In this document: positions 1 to 6,702 of the stretch, piece by piece
How positions within the stretch are numbered: position 1 is the first letter of the stretch
Layout: each line of letters starts with the position of its first letter
Assembly (NCBI GenBank): GCA_001828645.1
Contig: MHZD01000109.1
Span: 1,499-9,207 of the forward strand
Length of the DNA stretch: 7,709 nt
Direction: 5' to 3'
DNA from: Planctomycetes bacterium RIFOXYC2_FULL_41_27
Lineage (GTDB): Bacteria; Planctomycetota; Brocadiia; Brocadiales; Brocadiaceae
The notes under the pieces: generated by a model
Databases searched by the model: none
What the model was told of the DNA's origin: nothing
The model's input: the letters and a program-made list of their open reading frames with translations, nothing else
Position numbers and translations under genes: made by a program

Positions 1-930
1 TCCAGTAACCCTTCCGTTCTTTCCTAAGATACGTTTGGGTCCTACAGAGTTGTATAGTATCGCTCCTTCATGGATTGTCTCTTCGATTTCAAAATCAGTT
101 GTCGGCATTTCCTTCCGGGATTCGAGGCAGGCAACAGATACCTTATCAGGTTTCAGACGCAGGGCTGTTCGCGCGCAGTCCATCGCTACGGCGCCACCGC
201 CTATTACCAGCACATTCTTCCCAATTTTGGCGTTTCCTGTAGTATTTGCTTCATGTAAAAAGGACACACCCTTGAGTACGCCACCGAGGGTTACTCCTTC
301 AATATTCAGGGTTCGGCTTTCGAGCAGCCCGACACTAATAAAGATGGTTGAGAAACCTTCCTTTTTTAAACTATCGAAGGTAATGTCTGCGCCGAGAGTT
401 GTATTGTATTTGATTTCGACCCCTAATTTTTTAATAAATTCGACGTCATTATCAATGGCTGTTCTGGGAAGACGATAAGGCGGTACACCCATGCGAAGCA
501 TGCCGCCCGGCGTGGGATTGGATTCAAAGATCGTACATGAATAGCCTAAAAGCGCTAAATCGTTAGCTGCGGCAAGTCCTGCGGGGCCAGCGCCAATGAT
601 GGCAATTTTTTCAGGGTATTTTTCGGTAGTTTTTTTCCTGGTTTCTTCTGAAAAATTATCGCCCAGAAACCGTTTGAGCCAGGCAATTGCAATCGGGGAC
701 TCGGTGCTGTTTCGTCTGCATTTTATTTCGCAAGGATGGGTGCAGATGCGGCCACATGCCGAAGGCAAGGGGTTTCTCTCCCGCACGAGCCGGTATGCCT
801 CGCTGAAGCGTCCTCTGGCAATGAGTTGAACGTAATCACGGGCATCCTGCCGTATCGGACAGGACAGGATACACGGTGCCTCTTCATTTATTTTTTTGTC
901 GGACGTTGCACATGCCTTGTTTGTTAACAT
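1..930 (-). CDS. GltD-like FAD/Fe-S NAD(P)H oxidoreductase, C-terminus cut off by window edge
   Basis: This is the N-terminal 310 residues of a protein related to the glutamate synthase small subunit, read on the minus strand from ATG at 930; the frame is still open at position 1. Residues about 18-75 form the DPD/GltD-type Fe-S domain, with cysteines C20, C24, C59, C63, C67 and C71 in the pattern CxxxCP ... CxxxCxxxCxxxCR. An FAD-binding Rossmann motif (IIGAGPAGLAAA) lies at residues 111-122, and a second NAD(P)H-binding motif (VIGGGAVAMD) at 242-251. The family passes electrons from NAD(P)H through FAD to Fe-S centres. Real GltD pairs with GltB, but many free-standing members serve other partners, and no gltB is visible here, so the substrate is open. 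A purine-rich GAGAG about 8 nt before the ATG supports the start. The missing C-terminus should complete the FAD domain and might add further ferredoxin or partner domains. Confidence 0.88.
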   Translation of the reverse strand, partial: MLTNKACATSDKKINEEAPCILSCPIRQDARDYVQLIARGRFSEAYRLVRERNPLPSACGRICTHPCEIKCRRNSTESPIAIAWLKRFLGDNFSEETRKKTTEKYPEKIAIIGAGPAGLAAANDLALLGYSCTIFESNPTPGGMLRMGVPPYRLPRTAIDNDVEFIKKLGVEIKYNTTLGADITFDSLKKEGFSTIFISVGLLESRTLNIEGVTLGGVLKGVSFLHEANTTGNAKIGKNVLVIGGGAVAMDCARTALRLKPDKVSVACLESRKEMPTTDFEIEETIHEGAILYNSVGPKRILGKNGRVTG

Positions 931-960
931 AGTTAATCTCTCTTTGCGAGCAATCTTATT

Positions 961-1031
961 TCGGATTTTGGATTGCAGATTGCGGAATTAACAACAAATC
1001 CGAAATCCACATTCTGCAATCTAAAATCAAC
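961..1031. repeat. Inverted repeat built of 7-nt units, hairpin-forming
   Basis: The gap between the yjbQ stop and the GltD-like start is almost filled by an imperfect palindrome. Arm 964-989 pairs with 1003-1028 at about 22 of 26 positions, with a 13-nt loop. Both arms have a 7-nt period. The left arm reads TCGGATT, TTGGATT, GCAGATT, GCGGAAT (961-988). The right arm, read on the minus strand, has the same type of unit at 1018-1024, 1011-1017, 1004-1010 and 997-1003, plus a fifth at 1025-1031. No T-run follows the stem on either strand, so it is not a classical intrinsic terminator. It may be a dispersed REP-like element or may protect the yjbQ mRNA 3' end; neither can be told from one copy. 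Confidence 0.7.
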
Positions 1032-1032
1032 A

Positions 1033-1446
1033 TTATTCCCCCATAACTTTAATAATGAGGCGCTTGCTGCGCTGGCCGTCAAATTCGGCATAAAATATCT
1101 TTTGCCATTGTCCGAGGTCTAATTTCCCGTCGGTTACTGGTATGGTTATCTGATGTCCGATAAGAAGGTTCCTGAGATGTGCATCCCCATTCACCTCACC
1201 CGTCCTGTGATGGTAGTAATCATGTCCCTCCGGAATTAATTTAAGGAGCCACTCTTCAATATCACGATGAAGTCCCGGTTCGGCATCATTAACGAAAATT
1301 CCGGATGTTATATGCATAGCGGAGACCAGAATCATGCCTTCTTTAATACCACTTTTCTGAAGCGCTTTATCAACGTCTCTCGTAATATTTATAAACTCAC
1401 GGCGCTTTTTGGTATTAAAGGTCATGTATTCGGTTAGAAATTTCAT
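1033..1446 (-). CDS. yjbQ: YjbQ/UPF0047 family protein (secondary thiamine-phosphate synthase type)
   Basis: A complete 137-residue protein, the normal length for the YjbQ (UPF0047) family of small single-domain proteins. Family blocks are easy to see: [10 protein letters not shown] at residues 45-54, [12 protein letters not shown] at 56-67, [12 protein letters not shown] at 86-97, and [18 protein letters not shown] at 107-124. Conserved His, Asp and Glu residues in these blocks probably form the metal/ligand pocket. Some members show weak thiamine-phosphate synthase activity and rescue thiE mutants, but the true cellular role is unsettled. The start ATG at 1446 is preceded by AAGGGG about 9-10 nt upstream, and the sequence begins directly with the usual family N-terminus. 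It has its own promoter (separate entry), so it need not be co-transcribed with nadB, whose stop is about 170 bases upstream of it. Confidence 0.92.
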   Translation of the reverse strand: MKFLTEYMTFNTKKRREFINITRDVDKALQKSGIKEGMILVSAMHITSGIFVNDAEPGLHRDIEEWLLKLIPEGHDYYHHRTGEVNGDAHLRNLLIGHQITIPVTDGKLDLGQWQKIFYAEFDGQRSKRLIIKVMGE

Positions 1447-1525
1447 TTTAGGCAGCCCCTTTTCGTATAAGGATAACAGTGAAACTGATAGTGTTTAAAA
1501 TATTATTTCACATAGAAAAAGACTT

Positions 1526-1554
1526 AATTTAATGACTCTAATGAAGGTTGTCAA
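1526..1554 (-). promoter_or_regulatory. Sigma70-type promoter for yjbQ
   Basis: On the minus strand a perfect TTGACA (-35, positions 1554-1549) is followed by a 17-nt spacer and TAAATT (-10, positions 1531-1526, 4 of 6 consensus bases including the key second A and last T). Transcription would begin near 1519, giving a leader of about 70 nt before the yjbQ ATG. It lies between the nadB stop and yjbQ, which implies independent expression of yjbQ. Confidence 0.6.
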
Positions 1555-1619
1555 GGGAAAATGTGAGAACCCTTTAGGATAGAAATGGAACAAAACGAGG
1601 TTTGGGGTATTTTGAAATG

Positions 1620-3236
1620 TCAGGACGTTGGTTTTTTGATTACGATATGCTTCTTCCAGTGGATATTGTCAGTCTTGGGATAATCGGTTCGATGGTGGAC
1701 ACCGCGTGATTCCTTACGTTTACGGGCAGAAACCACAATAAGTCTGGAAACAATTAACATGTTCTGCAACTCCCATCCAACCGGATGAGCGAATTCTTTA
1801 TCTATAACGTAACTGCACCACATTTCGATCATCTCTTCCGCTTCCAGCAGGTGTCTTTCGTCCCGTTCGATTCCCGCATCCCTCCACATGAGGCTCTTTA
1901 GGGAATTTCTAATATCATTCAAATCCAGCCAGCTAATTTTTGATCCGCCAATGGATTCACGAATGGGATAGGGTAATAATTCACGCCTGGTCTTTTGGAT
2001 TGACTTACAGGCATCCGTCCCGGCCATATAACCAGTTACCAGCCCCTCGGGCAGAGAATTGCTGCCAAGCCGGTTGGCGCCATGCATTCCCGTGCAAGCC
2101 ACTTCACCACAGGCGTAGAGTTGTTTGATGGTAGTCCTGGAAAAACGGTCGACTTTAATGCCTCCGATCATGTAGTGGGCGCTGGGACGCACGGGAATCA
2201 GGTCTTTGGAAATATCGATTCCAAAGGAGGCGCAAATCTCTCTGATCCTGGGGAAACGGGCGTACAGGCGTTTTCTGGGAATATGACGGACATCGATATA
2301 CACATTCGTATGGTCGGTCTTTTGCATTTCTTGTAAAATACTTTGACTCACTACATCTCTGGGCGCAAGTTCAGCCTGTGGATGATAGTTGGGCATAAAT
2401 CGTTCGCCCCGTTTGTTTCTTAATATTCCTCCCTCTCCTCGCACCGTTTCCGTAATGAGAAACCGCACTGCTCCTGCGATATAGAGTGTTGTGGGATGAA
2501 ACTGTACAAACTCCATATCCTGGAAGGTAGTGCCCGCACGGTAGGCCATTGCAAGTCCATCACCTGTGGCTACGTCAGGATTAGTCGTTTCACGGTATAC
2601 CTGTCCGCATCCTCCTGTTGCCAGGATCGTTCGCTTTGCCCAGATTAATACGATTCCTTTTTTGGCGTGCCAGGTCACTGCGCCGTGACATACACCGTCT
2701 CTGGTAATGAGATCGATGGCAAAGGTATGCTCAAAGACCTTGATATTTTTGTTTTCTTTCACAACACGGACAAGTGTATGTTCCACTTCCTTGCCAGTAG
2801 AATCACCCTGGGCATGGATAATACGCGGGAAACTGTGACCCCCTTCCTGGGTAAAGATTAAATGGTTGTTTTGCCTGTCAAATGCCGCACCCCAGTCGAT
2901 CATTTCACGCACTCGTTTGGGGCCTTCACTAACGATTGTTTTCACTGTAGCTTCGTCACACAACTCCTGTCCGGCGTCCAGGGTATCCTGTATGTGTTTT
3001 ATTAAGGTATCTCTTTCAGATAAGACCACTGCAATCCCGCCCTGTGCATAGATCGTATTATTTTCATCGATCTTGTCTTTCGTAACAACCAGCACTGAAC
3101 CATGGTTTGCTGCCTGTATGGCTGCGCTGAGGCCTGCCACTCCGCTCCCGATTACCAACACATCGGTAAAGACGTGGGAAGAGGTATTGCTATCAAAGGA
3201 GATGAGATATTTTTTTGGCTCTGTATGTTTTTTCAC
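1620..3236 (-). CDS. nadB: L-aspartate oxidase NadB
   Basis: A complete 538-residue flavoenzyme of the succinate dehydrogenase/fumarate reductase superfamily. It oxidises L-aspartate to iminoaspartate, which NadA then condenses to quinolinate in de novo NAD synthesis in the cytoplasm. The FAD dinucleotide-binding motif VIGSGVAGLSAA is at residues 28-39, with the family's NNTIYAQGGIA at 59-69. By position against E. coli NadB, likely active-site residues are E131 (EGGHS), H247 (QFHPT), R293 (APRD) and H354 (SAHYMIGG). HGANRLGSNSLPEGL at 385-399 closes the FAD site, and the C-terminal helical domain is present. Length is typical (about 510-540). The start is GTG at 3236; a stop lies 8 codons upstream in frame and no ATG precedes the Rossmann fold. 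There is no clear Shine-Dalgarno sequence. The first 22 or so residues before the core are a variable tail. nadA and nadC are not in the window. Confidence 0.96.
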   Translation of the reverse strand: MKKHTEPKKYLISFDSNTSSHVFTDVLVIGSGVAGLSAAIQAANHGSVLVVTKDKIDENNTIYAQGGIAVVLSERDTLIKHIQDTLDAGQELCDEATVKTIVSEGPKRVREMIDWGAAFDRQNNHLIFTQEGGHSFPRIIHAQGDSTGKEVEHTLVRVVKENKNIKVFEHTFAIDLITRDGVCHGAVTWHAKKGIVLIWAKRTILATGGCGQVYRETTNPDVATGDGLAMAYRAGTTFQDMEFVQFHPTTLYIAGAVRFLITETVRGEGGILRNKRGERFMPNYHPQAELAPRDVVSQSILQEMQKTDHTNVYIDVRHIPRKRLYARFPRIREICASFGIDISKDLIPVRPSAHYMIGGIKVDRFSRTTIKQLYACGEVACTGMHGANRLGSNSLPEGLVTGYMAGTDACKSIQKTRRELLPYPIRESIGGSKISWLDLNDIRNSLKSLMWRDAGIERDERHLLEAEEMIEMWCSYVIDKEFAHPVGWELQNMLIVSRLIVVSARKRKESRGVHHRTDYPKTDNIHWKKHIVIKKPTS

Positions 3237-3387
3237 GGTACGAATTCTAACACTGAATTAGGATCAGTACAAGCCTTAATAGATTCTATCGTAAGATTTA
3301 CCACTTGAATATCAGTGAAAATGTTGTAGAATTCATCGTAAGTTCTTTGAGACAATATAATTTGCGATATGCGGGGAGTGTCTATTT
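3237..3387. promoter_or_regulatory. Divergent promoter region between nadB and the UXS gene
   Basis: This 151-bp gap must drive both genes. Toward the UXS gene there is a perfect TATAAT at 3356-3361 and only a weak -35 (TTCATC at 3332-3337, 18-nt spacer). Toward nadB there is TAGAAT at 3288-3283 on the minus strand (5 of 6), also with a poor -35 (TATTCA at 17 nt spacing), which would give a leader of about 40 nt. Poor -35 boxes at both promoters are compatible with activator use, but that is inference. The octamer ATCGTAAG occurs twice in direct orientation, at 3288-3295 (over the nadB -10) and 3335-3342. Confidence 0.45.
3373..3378 (+). promoter_or_regulatory. Ribosome binding site of the UXS gene
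   Basis: GGGGAG lies 9 nt before the ATG at 3388 and fixes the start at the residue directly before the Rossmann fold ([13 protein letters not shown]). Confidence 0.7.
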
Positions 3388-4344
3388 ATGAGAATAGTAA
3401 TTACAGGTGGGGCAGGATTTATTGGTTCACACCTGTGTGATTATTTAATAGAAAAGGGCCACGAGGTTGTATGTATCGATAACTTATTGACGGGTAAAGC
3501 AGAGAATATCGTCCACTTGATGGGAAACAGCCAATTCCGCTTTATAAAGCATAACGTGAGTGATTACATCTATGTAGATGGGAATGTTGGCTGTGTGTTA
3601 CATTTTGCGTCACCAGCCAGCCCTTTTGATTATCTCGAATTTCCGATACAGACCTTAAAAGTCGGTTCCCTGGGTACCTTGAATAGTCTGGGATTGGCCA
3701 AGTCGAAGAAGGCAAGATTTCTTTTGGCTTCCACATCTGAGGTATATGGAGACCCGCAAATCCATCCCCAGCGGGAAGATTATTGGGGTCATGTAAATCC
3801 AGTCGGTCCCAGGGGTGTTTATGATGAGGCAAAACGATTTGCAGAGGCAATGACAATGGCATATCATCGTTACCATCAAGTGGATACCAGGATAGTGAGA
3901 ATATTCAATACATACGGGCCAAGGATGCGGATGAAAGATGGTCGTGCGTTGCCTAACTTTATGTGCCAGGCATTGAACGGTGAGGATATGACAGTATTTG
4001 GGAATGGCTCACAGACGAGGAGTTTCTGTTATGTTTCTGATCTCGTAGATGGCATTTATCGACTGCTTCTTTCGGATGAACATGAGCCCGTAAATATGGG
4101 GAATCCCGAAGAAATAACCGTCATCCAGTTAGCGAAAGAGATGCTCGCCCTTACGGGCAGCAAAAGCAAAATTGTATTTAAACCCCTTCCCGTGGATGAT
4201 CCAAAGATTCGTCAGCCCGATATTGCTAAGGCGAAGAAGATTTTAGGCTGGGAACCAAGGGTTTCGCGCGAAGAAGGGCTGCGTAAGACGCTGGTATATT
4301 TTAAAAATTTATTGCAAAAGAATGAGCATAAAAATCCCCCTTAG
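3388..4344 (+). CDS. uxs: UDP-glucuronate decarboxylase (UDP-xylose synthase), extended SDR
   Basis: A complete 318-residue extended short-chain dehydrogenase/reductase. The NAD-binding GGAGFIG is at residues 7-13 and the ribose-binding acidic residue is D31 (CIDNLLTG). UXS-type blocks follow: [11 protein letters not shown] at 72-82, STSEVYGDP at 115-123 (catalytic Thr/Ser and E118), and [14 protein letters not shown] at 140-153 with the catalytic pair Y145 and K149. FNTYGPRM is at 173-180, [16 protein letters not shown] at 207-222 and [10 protein letters not shown] at 270-279. The enzyme oxidises UDP-glucuronate at C4, decarboxylates it and reduces it back, giving UDP-xylose for surface polysaccharides. 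The pairing of HFASPASP with the [11 protein letters not shown] block favours UXS over a plain UDP-glucose 4-epimerase or dTDP-glucose dehydratase. The last codons and the TAG stop lie inside a palindromic repeat, so the Asn-Pro-Pro C-terminus may have been set by that element. It is co-directional with the flavoprotein and mutase genes. Confidence 0.93.
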   Translation: MRIVITGGAGFIGSHLCDYLIEKGHEVVCIDNLLTGKAENIVHLMGNSQFRFIKHNVSDYIYVDGNVGCVLHFASPASPFDYLEFPIQTLKVGSLGTLNSLGLAKSKKARFLLASTSEVYGDPQIHPQREDYWGHVNPVGPRGVYDEAKRFAEAMTMAYHRYHQVDTRIVRIFNTYGPRMRMKDGRALPNFMCQALNGEDMTVFGNGSQTRSFCYVSDLVDGIYRLLLSDEHEPVNMGNPEEITVIQLAKEMLALTGSKSKIVFKPLPVDDPKIRQPDIAKAKKILGWEPRVSREEGLRKTLVYFKNLLQKNEHKNPP

Positions 4345-4420
4345 GAAAGGGGGATCGAAGAGGTTGTAAAAGAACTACAAAAAAATACAACCCCTGTTTC
4401 CCCCTTTAGTAAGGGGGACT
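4333..4420. repeat. Palindromic MITE/REP-like element across the UXS-flavoprotein junction
   Basis: An element of about 88 bp with imperfect terminal inverted repeats of 35-36 nt: 4333-4368 against the reverse complement of 4386-4420, with one gap and a central A-rich spacer. Each terminal repeat is itself a hairpin. The left one is ATCCCCCTT / AAGGGGGAT (4334-4342 with 4347-4355, loop AGGA). The right one is CCCCCTT / AAGGGGG (4400-4406 with 4411-4417, loop TAGT). Inner arms GGTTGTA (4362-4368) and TACAACC (4386-4392) also pair. It holds the UXS stop codon at 4342-4344. No transposase gene is present, so it would be non-autonomous. Confidence 0.75.
4411..4417 (+). promoter_or_regulatory. Shine-Dalgarno-like AAGGGGG supplied by the repeat
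   Basis: The right arm of the palindromic element ends with AAGGGGG, 5 nt before an ATG at 4423. It can pair with the 16S rRNA anti-SD with one G-U wobble. It would favour initiation at 4423 rather than the family-consistent ATG at 4462, although it would be hidden when the hairpin folds. Which start is used cannot be settled from sequence alone. Confidence 0.35.
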
Positions 4421-4461
4421 GAATGGTGCGCAAGAAATTTCAAAAAGCTAAAAGAATTATA

Positions 4462-5037
4462 ATGAAAAAAGTGATTGGCATTTTTGGCAGTCCCCGTAAG
4501 GAAGGGAATTCTGACATATTACTTAACAGCGCCATAAAAGGCGCTGAATCAAATGGCGCCAGTGTCGAAAAGATCATTATCCGCGATTTACAGATTGCAC
4601 CGTGCAACGCTTGCGGCGGATGTTGGGAAAAAGGGGTTTGTGTTATAGACGATGATATGCAAAAAATGTATCCCAAACTTGTGGATGCAAACGGAATCAT
4701 TGTGGCATCCCCCATCTACTTTATGGGTGTAAGCGCACAATTGAAGGCGTTTATAGACCGCTGCCAGGCGTTTTGGGCTCGAAAATATGTCTTAAATTTG
4801 TCTATCAGGGAGGGCGGAAGGATTGCTAAGGGATTTTTTATTGCAACTGCTGCCCGTGATACCGGAGAAGGGTTGTTTGCGGGCGCGGTAAAAACAATAA
4901 AGGCTTTTTTCCATGTATTGGATACTCAATATATGGGTGACATATTATGTGTTGGGCTTGAAGAGAAAGGTGTTGCAAGCAAGAGGCAGGAATTATTACA
5001 ACAGGCATTTGATGCCGGCAACAAATTGCTTTATTAG
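4462..5037 (+). CDS. Iron-sulfur flavoprotein (Isf-like NADPH-dependent FMN reductase family)
   Basis: A complete flavodoxin-fold protein of 191 residues counted from ATG 4462. The FMN phosphate-binding loop GSPRKEGNSD is at residues 9-18 and the flavin/dimer segment ASPIYFMGVSAQLKAFIDRC at 82-101. Between them is a compact cysteine motif, CNACGGCWEKGVC, with C48, C51, C54 and C60 (CX2CX2CX5C), which matches the 4Fe-4S motif of iron-sulfur flavoproteins such as Methanosarcina Isf. Such proteins carry electrons, and in some lineages reduce oxygen, peroxide or quinones; the partner here is unknown. I chose ATG 4462 because the protein then begins MKKVIGIFGSPR as the family does. ATG 4423 would add 13 basic residues and has the better ribosome site. 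The gene ends 26 nt before the mutase gene, suggesting co-transcription, though no functional link to sugar metabolism is evident. Confidence 0.88.
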   Translation: MKKVIGIFGSPRKEGNSDILLNSAIKGAESNGASVEKIIIRDLQIAPCNACGGCWEKGVCVIDDDMQKMYPKLVDANGIIVASPIYFMGVSAQLKAFIDRCQAFWARKYVLNLSIREGGRIAKGFFIATAARDTGEGLFAGAVKTIKAFFHVLDTQYMGDILCVGLEEKGVASKRQELLQQAFDAGNKLLY

Positions 5038-5063
5038 TAATATTTATAAAAAAAGAACGAATA

Positions 5064-6575
5064 ATGGAAAGAGAAGAAAGACGGCACCGTTGTCCAGGCG
5101 AATCTTATACAATTAGCAATTCTGTATGCAGGGGCAGACAGAGAGTGAATTATCCGAAATGCAATGTATGTCTGGATAAGGTAGAACCAAAGAGTTTTAA
5201 CCATTCACAGCCTGAATCGAAACTTTCTATGGGTATTTTTAAGAGTTATGATATTCGCGGGAAATATCCAGCAGAGATTGACAATCTGACGGCGCGCAAG
5301 ATCGGGACATCAATAGCGCAATTCTTTAAAGAAGAAAATTCAAATGTTAAAAACATAGTCGTGGGCAGGGATATGAGACCTTCCTCCAAATCACTTGCTA
5401 ATGCCTTGATTGAGGGTTTATGCACAGCCGGGTTGAATGTCGTTAATATCGGAGTCGTTGCAACGGAGATGACTTATTTTGCTGTAGGCCATTACAAATA
5501 CGATGGAAGCGTAATGGTGACGGCTTCGCACAATCCTGCCGGATATAACGGATTTAAAATTTGCAGAGAGCAAGCAATCCCACTGAGTTTTGAAACGGGA
5601 ATAGGCCGCATTGCAAAACTAACGAAACAATATCACCCGCCTCGCGGAGAGCAACTTGGCAAGGTTATCCAAAGCGATATCTTCAGCGATTATAAGAAGC
5701 ACGTCTTGAAATTTGCCAGCAACCTCAGACACCTTCGCGTGGTGATAGATGCCGGGAATGGTATGGCAGGGAAGGTTGTGCCGGTCGTTTGCGAAGGACT
5801 TCCCATCGAAATTATCCCTCTTTACTTTGAACTGGATGGAAATTTTCCTAACCATGAGGCCAATCCGCTGAAGGCTGAAAATATAGTTGATTTGCAGAAT
5901 AAGGTGCGTGAAACAAGGGCGCACCTGGGGGTTGCCTTTGACGGAGATGCAGATCGCTGCGTCTTTGTGGATGAGGCGGGTCGGGCAATTGGGTGCGATA
6001 TCATTACAGCCCTGGTTGCAAGGCAAATTCTGGAACGGGAAAAAGGGACAACGATTTTGTACGACCTCCGTTCAAGTTGGATTGTGCCGGAAGAAATAAA
6101 GGCTGCCGGCGGCGTACCCTATCGTGAACGTGTCGGTCATGCCTATATGAAAGCGACACTGAGGGAGAAAAAAGCTGCATTTGGCGGGGAACTATCGGGG
6201 CATTATTATTTTAGGGATAATTATTGTTCGGATTCGGGAATGATTGCATTCCTTATGGTTCTGGATATTTTAAGCGCTAAACGCGTCCCCTTCTCGAACA
6301 TAGTGTCACCGCTTAAGAGATATTATTCAACGGGTGAAATTAATTTTGAGGTCGAAGATAAGGATGCGAAGATTGAAGAGATCGCCAGGAAATTTTCAAA
6401 TGGGAAGGTAGACCATCTGGATGGTATTACGGTTGAATACAATGATTGGTGGTTCAATGTCAGGAAATCCAATACCGAACCATTGCTTCGGTTAAATCTG
6501 GAAGGGAAGACAAGGGAACTCATGGAGAAGGGGAAGGAACAATTAATTGATATCATTCAAGGCAAATCCTCGTGA
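5064..6575 (+). CDS. Phosphomannomutase/phosphoglucomutase with N-terminal cysteine-rich extension
   Basis: A 503-residue alpha-D-phosphohexomutase (AlgC/ManB type) that interconverts hexose 6- and 1-phosphates, feeding GDP-mannose or UDP-glucose synthesis. The core starts at residue 56 (MGIFKSYDIRGKYP). The phosphoserine loop TASHNPAGYNGFK is at 153-165 (catalytic S155), the Mg-binding DGDADR at 293-298, the sugar-binding GELSGH at 375-380, and the phosphate-binding RKSNTEPLLRL at 467-477. All four domains are present. GELSGH is of the kind seen in dual-specificity PMM/PGM enzymes. Residues 1-55 hold four cysteines, C10, C22, C33 and C36 (CX11CX10CX2C), a possible small zinc ribbon. I recall a similar CPGESY...C...CxxC lead-in from planctomycete homologues, so I keep the upstream ATG at 5064. 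Neither that ATG nor 5229 has a strong Shine-Dalgarno sequence, so the shorter 448-residue form remains possible. Confidence 0.92.
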   Translation: MEREERRHRCPGESYTISNSVCRGRQRVNYPKCNVCLDKVEPKSFNHSQPESKLSMGIFKSYDIRGKYPAEIDNLTARKIGTSIAQFFKEENSNVKNIVVGRDMRPSSKSLANALIEGLCTAGLNVVNIGVVATEMTYFAVGHYKYDGSVMVTASHNPAGYNGFKICREQAIPLSFETGIGRIAKLTKQYHPPRGEQLGKVIQSDIFSDYKKHVLKFASNLRHLRVVIDAGNGMAGKVVPVVCEGLPIEIIPLYFELDGNFPNHEANPLKAENIVDLQNKVRETRAHLGVAFDGDADRCVFVDEAGRAIGCDIITALVARQILEREKGTTILYDLRSSWIVPEEIKAAGGVPYRERVGHAYMKATLREKKAAFGGELSGHYYFRDNYCSDSGMIAFLMVLDILSAKRVPFSNIVSPLKRYYSTGEINFEVEDKDAKIEEIARKFSNGKVDHLDGITVEYNDWWFNVRKSNTEPLLRLNLEGKTRELMEKGKEQLIDIIQGKSS

Positions 6576-6576
6576 T

Positions 6577-6702
6577 GATTGTTTAACAAAGATTGATGAT
6601 AAATGGTATCCTGTTGTCAGATATGATACTGCTCGTGGTTTTGTTCATAGGGATTTAATGAATATTAAAGGCGATATAAAGAAGACACCTTATTTTGGGT
6701 AA
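6577..6702 (+). pseudogene. Remnant of a small hypothetical-protein gene (WYPVVRYDTARGFVHRD motif)
   Basis: Directly after the mutase stop, one frame encodes about 41 residues with the conserved-looking core KIDDKWYPVVRYDTARGFVHRD, then ends at TAA 6700-6702. This core strongly resembles a family of small uncharacterised proteins that read W-x-P-V-V-R-Y-D-T-A-H-G-F-A-H-R-D and run on for some 30-40 further residues (I think annotated DUF7718; name from memory). There is no ATG before the motif. The frame opens after a TAA at 6544, with a TTG at 6547 inside the mutase gene. It lacks both a proper start and the usual C-terminal part, so it looks like a decayed fragment. The +1 and +2 frames just after the stop stay open for 13-20 codons (one reads LVILKEELQ), compatible with an old frameshift but not demonstrating one. 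A short functional gene using TTG is the alternative. Confidence 0.5.

Noticed and set aside
35..478. 147-residue plus-strand open frame
   Set aside because: It runs antisense to the clearly coding GltD-like gene, has no recognisable motif, and is explained as a shadow frame.
1..930. Calling the left-edge gene gltD outright
   Set aside because: The Fe-S/FAD architecture is shared by many oxidoreductases, no gltB is visible, and the C-terminus is outside the window, so only GltD-like is justified.
3299..3337. Twelve-codon minus-strand ORF (MNSTTFSLIFKW) in the nadB leader as an attenuator peptide
   Set aside because: No run of regulatory codons and no terminator/antiterminator pair could be drawn downstream.
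3542..3862. 106-residue minus-strand open frame within the UXS gene
   Set aside because: Antisense to conserved UXS blocks and without family resemblance.
4334..4355. Intrinsic terminator after the UXS gene
   Set aside because: The hairpin is strong but no T-run follows it, and it overlaps the stop codon; it is better explained as an arm of the palindromic repeat element.
5619..6026. 135-residue minus-strand open frame
   Set aside because: It lies wholly inside the phosphohexomutase gene, whose catalytic motifs are unbroken there; composition looks like a shadow.
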